Positions 50,210 through 59,477 are shown, counted from the first letter of the stretch. The stretch: 64,000 nucleotides of DNA from CALMEH01 sp964548225 (GCA_964548225.1 CAZJQP010000002.1:116945-180944); one strand, 5' to 3'. Notes: generated by a model not told the origin, from the sequence alone. Numbers and translations: made by a program.

Positions 50210-50869
50210 TTAGGTCGCAATCGTCGCGCTTTGGATAGGACTTTTGGGGCTTCGTGCGCCGCGCCGCGTTATCCAAACCATATAATAATGGACTTGTTTG
50301 CCCACGTCGGTTTGTGAGTATCTGAAGATATGATTGCCGCCGACGGCGGTTGTTTGCAGACGATAACTTGCCAAATCGTCGCGCTCGCCGCCGATGTTCA
50401 CATAGATTTCCGCGCCGATTACGCCTTTCGGTTTGCGCCGCCGCCGCTCCGAACCTTCTTCCCAAAATCTTAAAATATGCCACGCCTGAGCGTAATCAAT
50501 AGTAAATACCGGCGGGGTTTTGGGCGCATTGATCGGCGTTTTGACGCGGTCAGTCGGCTTAACGCCCAAAGCAACGAATTTAACCTCAGAAATCTCAGGA
50601 CGCAGCCGCATCATACTGATAAACGCGCCCAAAATCTTTTTCAACTTTTTCCGCGCCGCATCTTTTCTCTGACGCGCCGCCCGCGCCCTTGCGTGCAGTT
50701 CGATATGCTCACGATAACTCGTGTCATATTCGTCAACTGCGCCAATAATAGCGTTTATGTCGTCGCTGTCAAATCCGTAATTCGCGCCGTCCGCCAGCAG
50801 AACCGCCTTTCCTTGCAACGCAAACTTTTGTAACTCTCTATCCTTCGTCGGAATACTCGTTTTATTCAT
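50210..50869 (-). CDS. Hypothetical protein with C-terminal FN3-like domain (paralogue B)
   Basis: A 219-residue protein. The N-terminal half is helical (LQKFALQGKAVLLADGANYG, then ARAARQRKDAARKKLKKILG). The C-terminal half is FN3-like (YRLQTTAVGGNHIFRYSQTD, VHYYMVWITRRGARSPKSPI). It matches the layout of the protein at 28918-29526. The stop is followed at once by the right arm of the GGCAGAAACACGAC family, and the upstream DNA is extremely AT-rich. No signal peptide; the function is unknown. Confidence 0.7.
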   Translation of the reverse strand: MNKTSIPTKDRELQKFALQGKAVLLADGANYGFDSDDINAIIGAVDEYDTSYREHIELHARARAARQRKDAARKKLKKILGAFISMMRLRPEISEVKFVALGVKPTDRVKTPINAPKTPPVFTIDYAQAWHILRFWEEGSERRRRKPKGVIGAEIYVNIGGERDDLASYRLQTTAVGGNHIFRYSQTDVGKQVHYYMVWITRRGARSPKSPIQSATIAT

Positions 50870-51144
50870 TTTCTTGTTCTCCTAATTGATTATTGATTGT
50901 AAATATGTTTAATAACAATGATGATAAATTATATAACAGCTATAAAACAAATAATATTACAACAGATATATTTCTTATCATAAATTTTAAGTTATATAAA
51001 ATACTTTGCATTATTCTTATTATATTTTTTATAAATTATAATGAATGCAGTAGTTTTTATATTGTATTTAATATAAATTATAATATAATCAATATCTTTC
51101 TTATTAGCTATACATAATCGTTAATTCATAATGGAAATTGGAAA
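50870..51144. other. Extremely AT-rich spacer
   Basis: This 275-bp stretch is made of A/T runs with TATAATAT-like words, upstream of the FN3-like gene. An apparent 74-residue reading frame consists almost only of Ile, Asn, Phe and Tyr and has no RBS, so I do not call it a gene. It may be an H-NS-like target or a curved promoter region. Confidence 0.5.
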
Positions 51145-51223
51145 AAAATCGGAGCGCGTTAGGCGAGTCCGCGTGTGCGGCTTTGATTTTTACTCGCGGA
51201 TTCGCCTAACGCGCTCCGATTTT
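51145..51223. repeat. Long GC-rich palindrome
   Basis: The left arm AAAATCGGAGCGCGTTAGGC and then GAGTCCGCG match the right arm CGCGGATTCGCCTAACGCGC and then TCCGATTTT, with one mismatch. The loop is about 20 bp. It is an intergenic hairpin of about 29-bp arms. Confidence 0.82.
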
Positions 51224-51268
51224 ATTGCATTTCGCTTGATTACTAATCCTGAGTTCGAGACAAGTAAA

Positions 51269-51421
51269 ACCGACTGGAGCGCAAGCGTCTCCGCTTGCAA
51301 ACACCGCGATTTTCAGCAGTGTAACGGCGATTGTTCACCTAAAACTTCCGAGTCAGCAGAGTTTTTTTTCGCGCTCTGCGCTCATAACAAGCTCCAGTCC
51401 TTTATTCCGAATGCAGGTTTA
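51269..51421. mobile_element. Dispersed MITE-like element, copy 2 (inverted)
   Basis: Reverse-oriented relative of 17964-18130. It shares CGACTGGAGCGCAAGCG, GCAGTGTAACGGCGA, TTGTTCACCTAAAACTTCC, GAGTCAGCAGAG and GCGCTCTGCGCTCAT. The right end abuts the stop of the epimerase gene. Two copies of the same element 33 kb apart support mobility. Confidence 0.82.
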
Positions 51422-52375
51422 TTAGGTGTTTTTAAACCAATCGGTAAATTTCTTGATGCCTTCTTCGATTTTTGTGGTTGGATTGTAGCTTAAAAGTTCA
51501 CGCGCTTTTGAAATGTCGGCGAAAGTTATCGGGACATCGCCGGGTTGGAGTTCCTTGCGGTCAATAATCGCTTTTTTGCCCAAGTTTTGTTCAATCAATT
51601 CGATTAAATAACGCAATTCGACGGTTTGCGATTCGCCTAAATTAAAAATTTCAAAATCCGCTCTGTCATAATCAATCGCGGCGCGAACGCCTTGGATGAT
51701 GTCGTCAATAAAGGTGTAATCGCGGCGCGTCGAGCCGTCGCCGAAGACGGGAATCGGTTGCGCGTTTGCAATCAATTTTGAGAATTTGTGAATCGCCAAA
51801 TCAGGTCGCTGACGTGCGCCATAGACGGTGAAAAATCTCAGGCAAATCGTGCGAATATCGTAGAGATGCGAGTAGGTATAACACAAATGTTCGCCGGCGG
51901 CTTTCGTTGCGGCATATGGCGAAATCGTCTGCCAGATTTTGTCGTCTTCCGCGAAGGGAATTTTAGAATTTATCCCGTAAACGCTGGACGATGAGCCGAA
52001 AACGAATTGTTTGATACTAAAATCTTTGGCGAGTTCGAGCAGATTGAGCGTGCCGTTGATATTCGTTTCCGCGTAAGCCCGCGGCTGTTCCAAAGACGGA
52101 CGAACTCCGGCGCGGGCGGCGAGATGAACGATTGCGTCAAAACGATTTTCGGCAAAGAGTTTTTCTAGGTTTTGCGCGTCGCATATATCAATTTCGGCAA
52201 GCGAAAATCGCGGGTTTTCCAAAAATGGCGCGATATTGGCGCGTTTGATTTCGGGCGCGTAAAAATCGTTGAAATTATCGAGCGCGACGACCTTCCAAAC
52301 TTCTTCGTTGAGCAGTTTTTCGACCAAGTGCGAGCCGATAAATCCCGCGCCGCCGGTTACTAAAATGTTTTTCAT
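51422..52375 (-). CDS. NAD-dependent sugar epimerase (UDP-glucuronate 4-epimerase-like)
   Basis: A 317-residue extended SDR. ILVTGGAGFIGSHLVEKL binds NAD. The catalytic Ser/Tyr/Lys lie in FGSSSSVYG and SPYAATKAAGEHL (YxxxK). DAIVHLAARAGVRPSLEQP is typical of UDP-glucuronate 4-epimerases, which make UDP-galacturonate for surface polysaccharide, but GalE-type activity is not excluded. It is followed by the RDD gene upstream on the same strand, 2 bp away. Confidence 0.9.
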   Translation of the reverse strand: MKNILVTGGAGFIGSHLVEKLLNEEVWKVVALDNFNDFYAPEIKRANIAPFLENPRFSLAEIDICDAQNLEKLFAENRFDAIVHLAARAGVRPSLEQPRAYAETNINGTLNLLELAKDFSIKQFVFGSSSSVYGINSKIPFAEDDKIWQTISPYAATKAAGEHLCYTYSHLYDIRTICLRFFTVYGARQRPDLAIHKFSKLIANAQPIPVFGDGSTRRDYTFIDDIIQGVRAAIDYDRADFEIFNLGESQTVELRYLIELIEQNLGKKAIIDRKELQPGDVPITFADISKARELLSYNPTTKIEEGIKKFTDWFKNT

Positions 52376-52377
52376 AC

Positions 52378-53223
52378 TTAGTTTAAAAATCTCTGTTTGG
52401 CATAGAAACGATGAATGATTTCTTCCAAAAATCCTTCGTAGGTAAAAGTCTTCAGGTCATAATTCGGCTTGAGTTTATACATCAAAGGAAGTGCGACGCG
52501 CCACGCCATCCAGAGTCTTTGGCGTTCGCTTAAATCCCAACGGCGGCGCAAAAATGATTCAACGACTTCGATTTCGGTTTCGCTCAAAAGCCGGACGTTT
52601 GCCTCAAAATCCGTGCGCTGTTGGACGCGGCGCAAGGCGGCATCGCTGATTGGATTGGCGAAGGTTTCCGAAAATGTCGGAGCTTCATCAAAGCGTTCGC
52701 GCACGACAACCGTTCCGGCAAATAAATCGCCGACGCGCTGGTCGCGGCTGTTGAAAAATATCGTCATCAGCCCGACGGAATAAATCGGGACGACAAAACC
52801 CGGAATCGCGTCGAAAATCCGCAAAAGATTTCGCGCAATCGCTTCCCAAAGCGTAATCGGGCGACCGTCTTCGCGGATAACGCGCAATTTCAAAAGACGT
52901 TTGCCCGGCGTTTGCCCGTTCCAAAGCCATTCAAAAAAGATAAAATAACTCGAAAAAATCAGAAACAGAACCAAAATCAAAATTGCAATCGTCCATTTCG
53001 GCATTTCCGAAAGAATTTCTTCGGCGGCTGTTCCGCTCAGAGGATTACCGATATTCGACAGCGTCAAAAACGCCCACGCCACAATCAAAATCGTCAGATA
53101 TTGAATGAAATGATCAATCGCCACCGCCAGAAAACGGTTGCCGATTGAAGCCAGCGCAAAGGCAAGCGGCACTCTTTCGGGCGTTTCGATGATTAAAGTT
53201 TCTTCGGTTTCGATGATTTGCAT
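52378..53223 (-). CDS. RDD-family membrane protein
   Basis: A 281-residue protein. The RDD domain covers residues 15-160: FALASIGNRFLAVAIDHFIQ (first helix with the R and D), ILVLFLIFSSYFIFFEWLWN, and NGQTPGKRLLKLRVIREDGR. It has about four membrane segments. The C-terminal 100 residues are soluble and helical. Some RDD proteins act in Na+/H+ exchange, but the role of this type is unknown. The stop lies 2 bp from the epimerase start. Confidence 0.85.
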   Translation of the reverse strand: MQIIETEETLIIETPERVPLAFALASIGNRFLAVAIDHFIQYLTILIVAWAFLTLSNIGNPLSGTAAEEILSEMPKWTIAILILVLFLIFSSYFIFFEWLWNGQTPGKRLLKLRVIREDGRPITLWEAIARNLLRIFDAIPGFVVPIYSVGLMTIFFNSRDQRVGDLFAGTVVVRERFDEAPTFSETFANPISDAALRRVQQRTDFEANVRLLSETEIEVVESFLRRRWDLSERQRLWMAWRVALPLMYKLKPNYDLKTFTYEGFLEEIIHRFYAKQRFLN

Positions 53224-53245
53224 AAAACTTTTAGGATTTTATCAC

Positions 53246-53318
53246 AAAAGCAGAAGGCTGCGCGTGAGCAAGGGCGTAACACACGAATCCGCCCTTGCTC
53301 ACACGCAGGCTTCTGCTT
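53246..53318. repeat. Palindrome between RDD and sigma-factor genes
   Basis: The arms AAAAGCAGAAGGCTGCGCGT and then GAGCAAGGGCG match the complement CGCCCTTGCTCACACGCAGG and then CTTCTGCTT with small differences. It overlaps the sigma-factor stop codon by two bases. A relative of its right arm (CCCTTGCTGACGCGCGGG) is at 28877-28895. Confidence 0.8.
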
Positions 53319-53877
53319 ATTTGCTTAATTCACGATAAAGCCAAGCCTTTGCAAATGCCCATTCGCGTTCGATTGTCGCGTGGGATTTGCCGAGAGCTTC
53401 GGCAGTTTCTTCAATCGTCAAGCCGCCGAAAAAGCGCATTTCGACGACTTTGCTTTTTTGTTCGTCGTGTTCGGCGAGTTTATGAAGAGCATTATTTAAG
53501 TCCAAAATGTCGAGATTTTGTTTCTCGAAAAAAACTAAAGATTCGTCCAAAGTGATTTTCTTTAAACCGTCGCCGCGTTTTGAAGCAAGATGAAGCTCGG
53601 CGTGATTAACCAAAATCCGCCGCATCATTTGTGCGGCTAAACCGATGAATTGCGAACGGTTACGCCAATCAACGCTTCGTTGGTCAACAAGTCGCAAATA
53701 GGCTTCATTGACCAGAGCCGTCGGTTGTAAAGTATGATTCGGACGTTCTTTTCGCAAATATCTTTCGGCTAAAAGATGCAGTTCGTCATAGACGAGAGGC
53801 AACATTTCATCAAGCGACTGTTTTTTGCCGTTTCCGTATTCAATCAAAAGTTCGGTAAAATTCCGTCTGCCGCTCAT
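53317..53877 (-). CDS. ECF sigma factor (Sig-70 X6/ECF-STPK type)
   Basis: A 186-residue sigma factor. Region 2 is LLAERYLRKERPNHTLQPTA followed by LVNEAYLRL. Region 4 is VVEMRFFGGLTIEETAEALG with a C-terminal helix-turn-helix ending TIEREWAFAKAWL. This subtype is usually found beside a Ser/Thr kinase, as here. ATG 53877 is chosen; a longer frame to 53997 would run into the divergent kinase gene. The 78-bp spacer to that gene probably holds both promoters. The kinase may control this sigma factor or its target (inference). Confidence 0.88.
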   Translation of the reverse strand: MSGRRNFTELLIEYGNGKKQSLDEMLPLVYDELHLLAERYLRKERPNHTLQPTALVNEAYLRLVDQRSVDWRNRSQFIGLAAQMMRRILVNHAELHLASKRGDGLKKITLDESLVFFEKQNLDILDLNNALHKLAEHDEQKSKVVEMRFFGGLTIEETAEALGKSHATIEREWAFAKAWLYRELSK

Positions 53878-53955
53878 CGGAAAATATTTTACAATAAATT
53901 TGAGGGGAAATTTCAAATTTTTCTGCGTTAATATAAAGGAAACGCTAAATTTATA

Positions 53956-56805
53956 ATGCCGCAAGAAAACTGGAAAAAAATTGATGAGCTTTTTCACGCC
54001 GCGCTCGAAGTAAAAAATCGAAACGAGCGCGAGGAATTTTTGCGCGAAAAATCCGGCAATGATGCGGAATTATACGCCGAAGTTCGGTCTTTGCTCGACT
54101 CTTTAGATAAAACCGATGATTTTTTGGAAATTCCGGCAACCGAAGTCGGCGCGAAACTGTTTCTCGAAAATGAAAACGGAAAATTTCTCGGCGAAAAAAT
54201 CGGTTCGCACAGAATCATTTCCGAACTCGGACGCGGCGGAATGGGAACGGTTTATCTTGCCTTTCGTGATGACGCGGAATTTGAACAGCGTGTCGCTTTG
54301 AAAATTGTTCGTGAACGAATGGCAACGCCCGCGCTAATTGAACGATTTCGGCGTGAACGACAGATTTTGGCAAATCTAAATCATCCTTTTATTGCGCGTC
54401 TGCTTGACGGCGGCACAACTCAAGACGGAACGCCGTATTTCGTGATGGAATATTTGCGCGGTGCAAATGCCGTCGAATATGCGTCGCGGCACAACCTTTC
54501 GGTTAATGAGCGGCTGAAATTGTTTCTGAAAATCTGCGAAGCGGTCAAACACGCTCACGAACAAGGCATTATTCACCGCGACATTAAACCGACAAATGTT
54601 TTGGTTACAAACGAGGGTGAACCGAAACTGCTCGATTTCGGCATTGCCAAAGTTTTGCAGGAAAACGAACGCGAAGCCGCAAACACGATGACCGGATTTC
54701 GGCTTTTTACGCCCGAATATTCGAGTCCCGAACAAGCACGCGGCGAAAATCTGTCGGTCGCCAGCGATATTTACAGCCTCGGCGTTTTGCTTTACGAATT
54801 GCTGACGACACACCAACCGTTTGATTTTACAAATCGTTCGCCGCTTGAAATCGCGCAAATCGTTTGCGAAAACGAGCCGGAAAGACCAAGCACGGCAATT
54901 TATAAACGGCGCGAAACGGTCGAAGAAAACGATTTTGAATTTGATGAAAGCAAAACTGCTGAAACAAGCCGATTGCTTCGCGGCGATTTGGACAATATCG
55001 TTCTCAAAGCAATGCGAAAAGAACCTCTGCGGCGTTACGCAACGGTTTCTGAATTTGCCGAAGATATTGAAAATTATCTTAAAAACCTGCCTGTCAAAGC
55101 GCGTCCGAATTCTGCTTTTTACCGCACCGGAAAATTTATTAAACGCAACCGCGCCGCGAGCGTTTTGGCGGCGTTGCTTTTAATTTCAATTATTGGATTT
55201 TCCGCGTTTAGTTTAATGCCGAAACGCACGGCGAAAATTTATCCGGCTTCGACCATCAAACCGGACGAAGCCGTAAAATTATCAAATTTGTCTGCAACAG
55301 AAGAATATTTGAGCTTTTCCGCCGACGGCAAAAACGTCTTTTTTGTCAGTAATCATCAACTTTATTCCGTCGGCATTGACGGCGAAAATCTGAGCTTGAT
55401 AAAGACAAATCAACCGACTTTGCGCGTCGCCGAATCATCCGACGGCAAGCGTTTTGTCTTTTCGACAAAAGACGGGATTTTTGTAGCAGATAAAAATTTT
55501 ACAAACCCGAAAAAAGTTTCCGATTGTTCAGCCGGACGGTTTTCGTGGTCGCCGGACGCGAAACAAATTGTTTTCGGCTGTCCGAAAAATGGTAAAACAA
55601 ACGTCTTTGTCGCCGATGTTGAAACAAAAAACGAACAGCAATTAACCGACGCGGAATTTTGTTCGGATGCGAATTTTTCGCCCGATGGAAAACGAATTGC
55701 TTTCACTTGCGAAACGGACAAAAATCTCGAAATTTATGCGATGAACGCTGACGGCACAAACAAAATTCGTTTGACTACAGATGCGGCAAACGATCGCTTG
55801 CCCATCTTTTCGCCGGACGGAAAACATCTCGCTTTTACGAGCGACAGGACGAGCAACGACGAGATTTTTATAATGAATGCCGAAACGGGCGAAGACGTTT
55901 GGCGGGCAACTTTTTCAAAAGGTTCGTCTAATGAAGCGGCTTGGTCGGCGGACGGAAAATTCATCGCTTTTCGCTCTGACCGCGACGGAACGACGGGCGT
56001 TTATCTTTTGAATATTGAGCCGAAAATCTTGGCGGAAAAAACTTCAGACGAAATCGAAGGCGCGTTTTCGCCCGACGGAAAATCAATAATTTACACGAGC
56101 AATCGGCACGGGCAATTCCAGATTTTTCGTCGTGATACTGACGGCAAAAATTCGCGGCAAATAACTTGGGGCGATTTTGGAAACGGCTTTCCGCGCTATT
56201 CGCCCGACGGCTCGAAAATCGTTTTCAGTTCAAACCGCGACGGCTTGGACGAGCTTTATTTGATGAACGCCGACGGCACAAATCAAGTCCGTCTGACCGA
56301 AACGGACGCGCCGAGTTTGCGTCCGGCTTGGTCATTTGACGGCAAAAAAATCGCGTTCGTCAAAACTATCGAAGAAAATAAAGAGATTTTTACGCTCGAT
56401 TTATTTTCGGGCGTTGAAACGCGGCTCACGTTTGACGCGAAAAACGACGATTTTCCGGCTTGGACAGCAGACGGGAAAATCGTTTTTTTCAGCGACCGAA
56501 GCGGAAAGAATGAAGTTTTTCAAATGAATTCGGACGGCTCTGATATAAAAAATCTGACGAACAATCCGGCAAACGACGGGCAAATGACGGTTTCAAAAGA
56601 CGGCAAAATCGTTTTCACCAGTAACCGCACGAAAACTATGGAACTTTGGCTGATGAACGCCGACGGCTCAAACCAAATTCAGCTGACTTTCACCGCGCCC
56701 GACGGTTTTAATTCGCGCCCGCAATTTTCACCGGACGGCACACAAATCATCTACAATTCAAACGAACAAGACCGCGAAATTCTGCGCGTCATCAACCTTC
56801 CATAA
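53956..56805 (+). CDS. Membrane Ser/Thr protein kinase with WD40-like (PD40) propeller
   Basis: A 949-residue protein. Residues 80-360 are a kinase: glycine loop LGRGGMGTVYLAF, Lys116, HRDIKPTN (207-214), DFG (227-229) and SPEQARGE. One transmembrane helix follows (about residues 395-415, SVLAALLLISIIGFSAF). The rest is a propeller of PD40 repeats (FSPDGKRIAFTCETDK, YSPDGSKIVFSSNRDG, FSPDGTQIIYNSNEQD). This is the typical Acidobacteriota sensor kinase, with a TolB-like propeller outside the membrane. The N-terminal 70 residues match an anti-sigma-like or DUF region. It is divergent from the ECF gene. Confidence 0.92.
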   Translation: MPQENWKKIDELFHAALEVKNRNEREEFLREKSGNDAELYAEVRSLLDSLDKTDDFLEIPATEVGAKLFLENENGKFLGEKIGSHRIISELGRGGMGTVYLAFRDDAEFEQRVALKIVRERMATPALIERFRRERQILANLNHPFIARLLDGGTTQDGTPYFVMEYLRGANAVEYASRHNLSVNERLKLFLKICEAVKHAHEQGIIHRDIKPTNVLVTNEGEPKLLDFGIAKVLQENEREAANTMTGFRLFTPEYSSPEQARGENLSVASDIYSLGVLLYELLTTHQPFDFTNRSPLEIAQIVCENEPERPSTAIYKRRETVEENDFEFDESKTAETSRLLRGDLDNIVLKAMRKEPLRRYATVSEFAEDIENYLKNLPVKARPNSAFYRTGKFIKRNRAASVLAALLLISIIGFSAFSLMPKRTAKIYPASTIKPDEAVKLSNLSATEEYLSFSADGKNVFFVSNHQLYSVGIDGENLSLIKTNQPTLRVAESSDGKRFVFSTKDGIFVADKNFTNPKKVSDCSAGRFSWSPDAKQIVFGCPKNGKTNVFVADVETKNEQQLTDAEFCSDANFSPDGKRIAFTCETDKNLEIYAMNADGTNKIRLTTDAANDRLPIFSPDGKHLAFTSDRTSNDEIFIMNAETGEDVWRATFSKGSSNEAAWSADGKFIAFRSDRDGTTGVYLLNIEPKILAEKTSDEIEGAFSPDGKSIIYTSNRHGQFQIFRRDTDGKNSRQITWGDFGNGFPRYSPDGSKIVFSSNRDGLDELYLMNADGTNQVRLTETDAPSLRPAWSFDGKKIAFVKTIEENKEIFTLDLFSGVETRLTFDAKNDDFPAWTADGKIVFFSDRSGKNEVFQMNSDGSDIKNLTNNPANDGQMTVSKDGKIVFTSNRTKTMELWLMNADGSNQIQLTFTAPDGFNSRPQFSPDGTQIIYNSNEQDREILRVINLP

Positions 56806-56873
56806 TTTTTTTGAGGGAATTTTCCGAAAAAATCTGCGTTAGTAAATGAAGATTATTTTTGGAGAATTCGGAA

Positions 56874-57401
56874 ATGAAACAAATATATTTACTGACAATA
56901 ATTACGCTGATTTTTACGACACAGATTTTGGCACAAAAGAAGCCTGTGGAAAAAGCCGATACGAGTTCGGGAAGCTGGTTTTCGATGACGATTGAACACA
57001 ACGGAACGAAGACGGAAGTCAAATCAACACAATTTCAGACGGCGGACGGAAACGCGATGTCGGAAGGAGCGCAAAACGGCAGACTTTTGTTTTTCTACGG
57101 CGCGAGCAACAACAAAGACGAAAAAAGTTTTTCGTTTCAAGGTTGGATTCCGAAACCCGAAAAAGGCGTTTACGAATTCGGCGAAGAATCGGAAAGCGGC
57201 GCGGGATTTAATGTCCGCACGACCGCTTTTAACGATGTGCCGATGTTTATGCCGAAAAGCGGTTCGATGGAAATTACCAACGTCCCGCTCAAAGGCGGAT
57301 TTGTCGAAGGCAAATTTTCAGTCGTCTGCGAAAACGTCAAAGACGACGGCTCAACCGAAAGTTATAACATCAGCGGGTCGTTTAGGTTAAAGAGAATGTG
57401 A
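56874..57401 (+). CDS. Secreted protein, function unknown (domain shared with 58440 gene)
   Basis: A 175-residue protein with a signal peptide ending ILAQ. The body is beta-rich: GSWFSMTIEHNGTKTEVKST, LFFYGASNNKDEKSFSFQGW and ITNVPLKGGFVEGKFSVVCE. Its core repeats in the C-terminal half of the protein at 58440-59477 (EKGVYEFGEESESGAGF versus EKGAYQIGEEKTGLGF), so the two share a domain. ATG 56874 is used. It is the first of a three-gene secreted set. Confidence 0.72.
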   Translation: MKQIYLLTIITLIFTTQILAQKKPVEKADTSSGSWFSMTIEHNGTKTEVKSTQFQTADGNAMSEGAQNGRLLFFYGASNNKDEKSFSFQGWIPKPEKGVYEFGEESESGAGFNVRTTAFNDVPMFMPKSGSMEITNVPLKGGFVEGKFSVVCENVKDDGSTESYNISGSFRLKRM

Positions 57402-57407
57402 TTTTTT

Positions 57408-58436
57408 ATGAAACGAATAATTTTTTTCCTGATTTTATTGATTTCTGCGAGTGTTTCGGCGCAAACGATAGATAAATCTTATCTTGAATACGATTTTCAA
57501 GCGGGCGAAAAAACGCTTTTTGAAGATAAATTCAATTATTCTCCGAACGAAAAAATCGAAACTTTTTGGGAATTTTTAGACGGCGGCGGTGCGGCGACAA
57601 TTCAGCAATTTGAAGGCGAAAATGTTTTGAGTTTCGACGCTTTTTACACTCGGCTGAAACCGAAAATCTTTGGCAACAAACCGCTTCCCGAAGATTTTTC
57701 GATTGAATACGATGCTTGGCTCGATGCCGAATATGACGCGAGTGCCGGAATTACCGTCGTTTTTTACGCGAATAACGACAAAGAATTGCATATTGACCCG
57801 ACACGCGAAAGAATTTCGGTTTTTCTGCCGAGTTCGGACAACAAAAATGTTGCCAAAGACAATCCGCCGCCGTATTTAGACTCGCAATTTTTCAATCGTT
57901 GGGTGCATTTTTCGATTGTCGTGCATAAAAAACAGATGAAAATTTATCTCGACCAATACAAAATGCTCGAAATCGAAGACATCATCGAAACGCCGAAAAC
58001 AATGGCACTTTGGGGCGATCGTCTGAGCGGAAAGCCTTCGATAAAGTTGAAAAATTTCCGCCTTGCCACAGGTTTTCCGACCGCAATTTTTGAAAACGGA
58101 AAATTCGTAACGCGAAATATTCGGTTTGATGTCAACAAATCAATTTTGAAACCCGAAAGTATTTCGGTTATCAAACAAGTCAAAGATTATCTGGAGAAAA
58201 ATCCGTCGGTCAAACTCGAAATCGGCGGACATACCGACAGCGACGGCACAGACGCGGACAATCTGAAACTTTCACAGCAAAGAGCCGATGCGGTGAAAAA
58301 TCAACTTGTAAGTTTGGGCATCAAAGCGGACAGATTAACTGCCAAAGGTTACGGCGAATCTGCTCCGATTGACAAAAATACGACCGCCGAAGCCAAGGCA
58401 AATAACCGACGAGTAGAATTTATCGTCATTAAATAG
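57408..58436 (+). CDS. OmpA-family peptidoglycan-binding protein
   Basis: A 342-residue protein with a signal peptide (IIFFLILLISASVSAQ). The middle resembles a beta-sandwich with LEYDFQAGEKTLFEDKFNYS. The C-terminus is the OmpA domain: LEIGGHTDSDGTDADNLKLS and RADAVKNQLVSLGI and NNRRVEFIV, which bind diaminopimelate in the cell wall. It follows the secreted protein gene by 6 bp and precedes another by 3 bp. It is probably exported to the periplasm or outer membrane. Confidence 0.88.
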   Translation: MKRIIFFLILLISASVSAQTIDKSYLEYDFQAGEKTLFEDKFNYSPNEKIETFWEFLDGGGAATIQQFEGENVLSFDAFYTRLKPKIFGNKPLPEDFSIEYDAWLDAEYDASAGITVVFYANNDKELHIDPTRERISVFLPSSDNKNVAKDNPPPYLDSQFFNRWVHFSIVVHKKQMKIYLDQYKMLEIEDIIETPKTMALWGDRLSGKPSIKLKNFRLATGFPTAIFENGKFVTRNIRFDVNKSILKPESISVIKQVKDYLEKNPSVKLEIGGHTDSDGTDADNLKLSQQRADAVKNQLVSLGIKADRLTAKGYGESAPIDKNTTAEAKANNRRVEFIVIK

Positions 58437-58439
58437 ATT

Positions 58440-59477
58440 ATGAAAAAACTGTTGATTTTATTGAGTTTAACTTTAATTTCAGTTCAATTTGCGTCTGCTC
58501 AAAAAGACAAAATTGATTTAGGAAAAGCAATCGCCGAAAAAGCGGCGGACTTGTTTTTAGAAGCCGACAAAACTTTGCTTGAGCCGAACGAAACTGCTAG
58601 ATTGAGCATTGTGGCGGTGCTTCGCAACGATCCGAACGACGAAAATCCGAACGGAAAACCTTATTCCGAAACGATTTTGCCGCCGAATAATTCGATTTAC
58701 AAAGCGACGAATTGGCGCATTGTGCAAGGCGGCGGAAATTTAATCGGCATTGACGAAACGACGCAAAATTACACTGCGCCGACAAAACTTCCGGCAGATA
58801 AAACGGCGGTTATTTCGGTTGATTTAATTCCGCAACGCCCGAATTTGCCGAAAATTACGTTGCTTCAAAGAATCTATTTTTCGGAAAACGAAACGGCTTT
58901 TGTGCTGAATATGCCCGCCATCGGAATTATCAATAGCAAATATATTTCTAAACTCGACAAAGGCGCGACAACGCCGAAAATCGTTGATATTCCGAAAAAT
59001 ATTCCGGCTGATGTGCGGGCAAAGCTCGAATCGGCGCAAAAAGAATACAAATCGAATCCAATTGATTTGAACGCTATTTCGAGCAATTCGGTCGCCTATT
59101 ACGATAAAGAACAAGGTTTTACGGCAATTCGTTTTTCCGAACTCGGAGCCGCAATGCAAGACGGAAAAATCAATAAAACCGTCGGCAAAGACGCGATTTT
59201 GGCGTTTAACTTTAATGGCAAAGAAAAAGGCGCATATCAAATCGGCGAAGAAAAAACCGGTCTCGGCTTTTTCGTAACGCAGGCGCAGACAGGTTTCGGA
59301 TGCGGCGACACGCAATCGGACACGGAAAAATATCCGTGTCGCGGAACTGTTACAATTACGGAAGTTACGCCGAATTTTATGACAGGAACAGTTCACGCCG
59401 TTGTTTATACTTCGGTCGAAGATAAAATTTTTCGCGGCACTTTTTACGGAAAATTTAAGGTCAAACGGGCAAATTAG
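58440..59477 (+). CDS. Secreted protein with shared beta-rich C-terminal domain
   Basis: A 345-residue protein with a signal peptide ending VQFASAQ. Its first part is LFLEADKTLLEPNETARLSI, an immunoglobulin-like stretch. The C-terminal third matches the core of the 56874 protein and contains two Cys (GFGCGDTQSDTEKYPCRG) that could form a disulfide. The function is unknown. It closes the operon with the OmpA-type gene. Confidence 0.7.
   Translation: MKKLLILLSLTLISVQFASAQKDKIDLGKAIAEKAADLFLEADKTLLEPNETARLSIVAVLRNDPNDENPNGKPYSETILPPNNSIYKATNWRIVQGGGNLIGIDETTQNYTAPTKLPADKTAVISVDLIPQRPNLPKITLLQRIYFSENETAFVLNMPAIGIINSKYISKLDKGATTPKIVDIPKNIPADVRAKLESAQKEYKSNPIDLNAISSNSVAYYDKEQGFTAIRFSELGAAMQDGKINKTVGKDAILAFNFNGKEKGAYQIGEEKTGLGFFVTQAQTGFGCGDTQSDTEKYPCRGTVTITEVTPNFMTGTVHAVVYTSVEDKIFRGTFYGKFKVKRAN

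Noticed and set aside
50893..51117. Small Ile/Asn-rich membrane protein
   Set aside because: Extreme AT content alone gives this frame; no RBS and no family.
51145..51223. Rho-independent terminator
   Set aside because: The stem is much longer than a usual terminator and lies away from a gene end; it fits an intergenic palindrome better.
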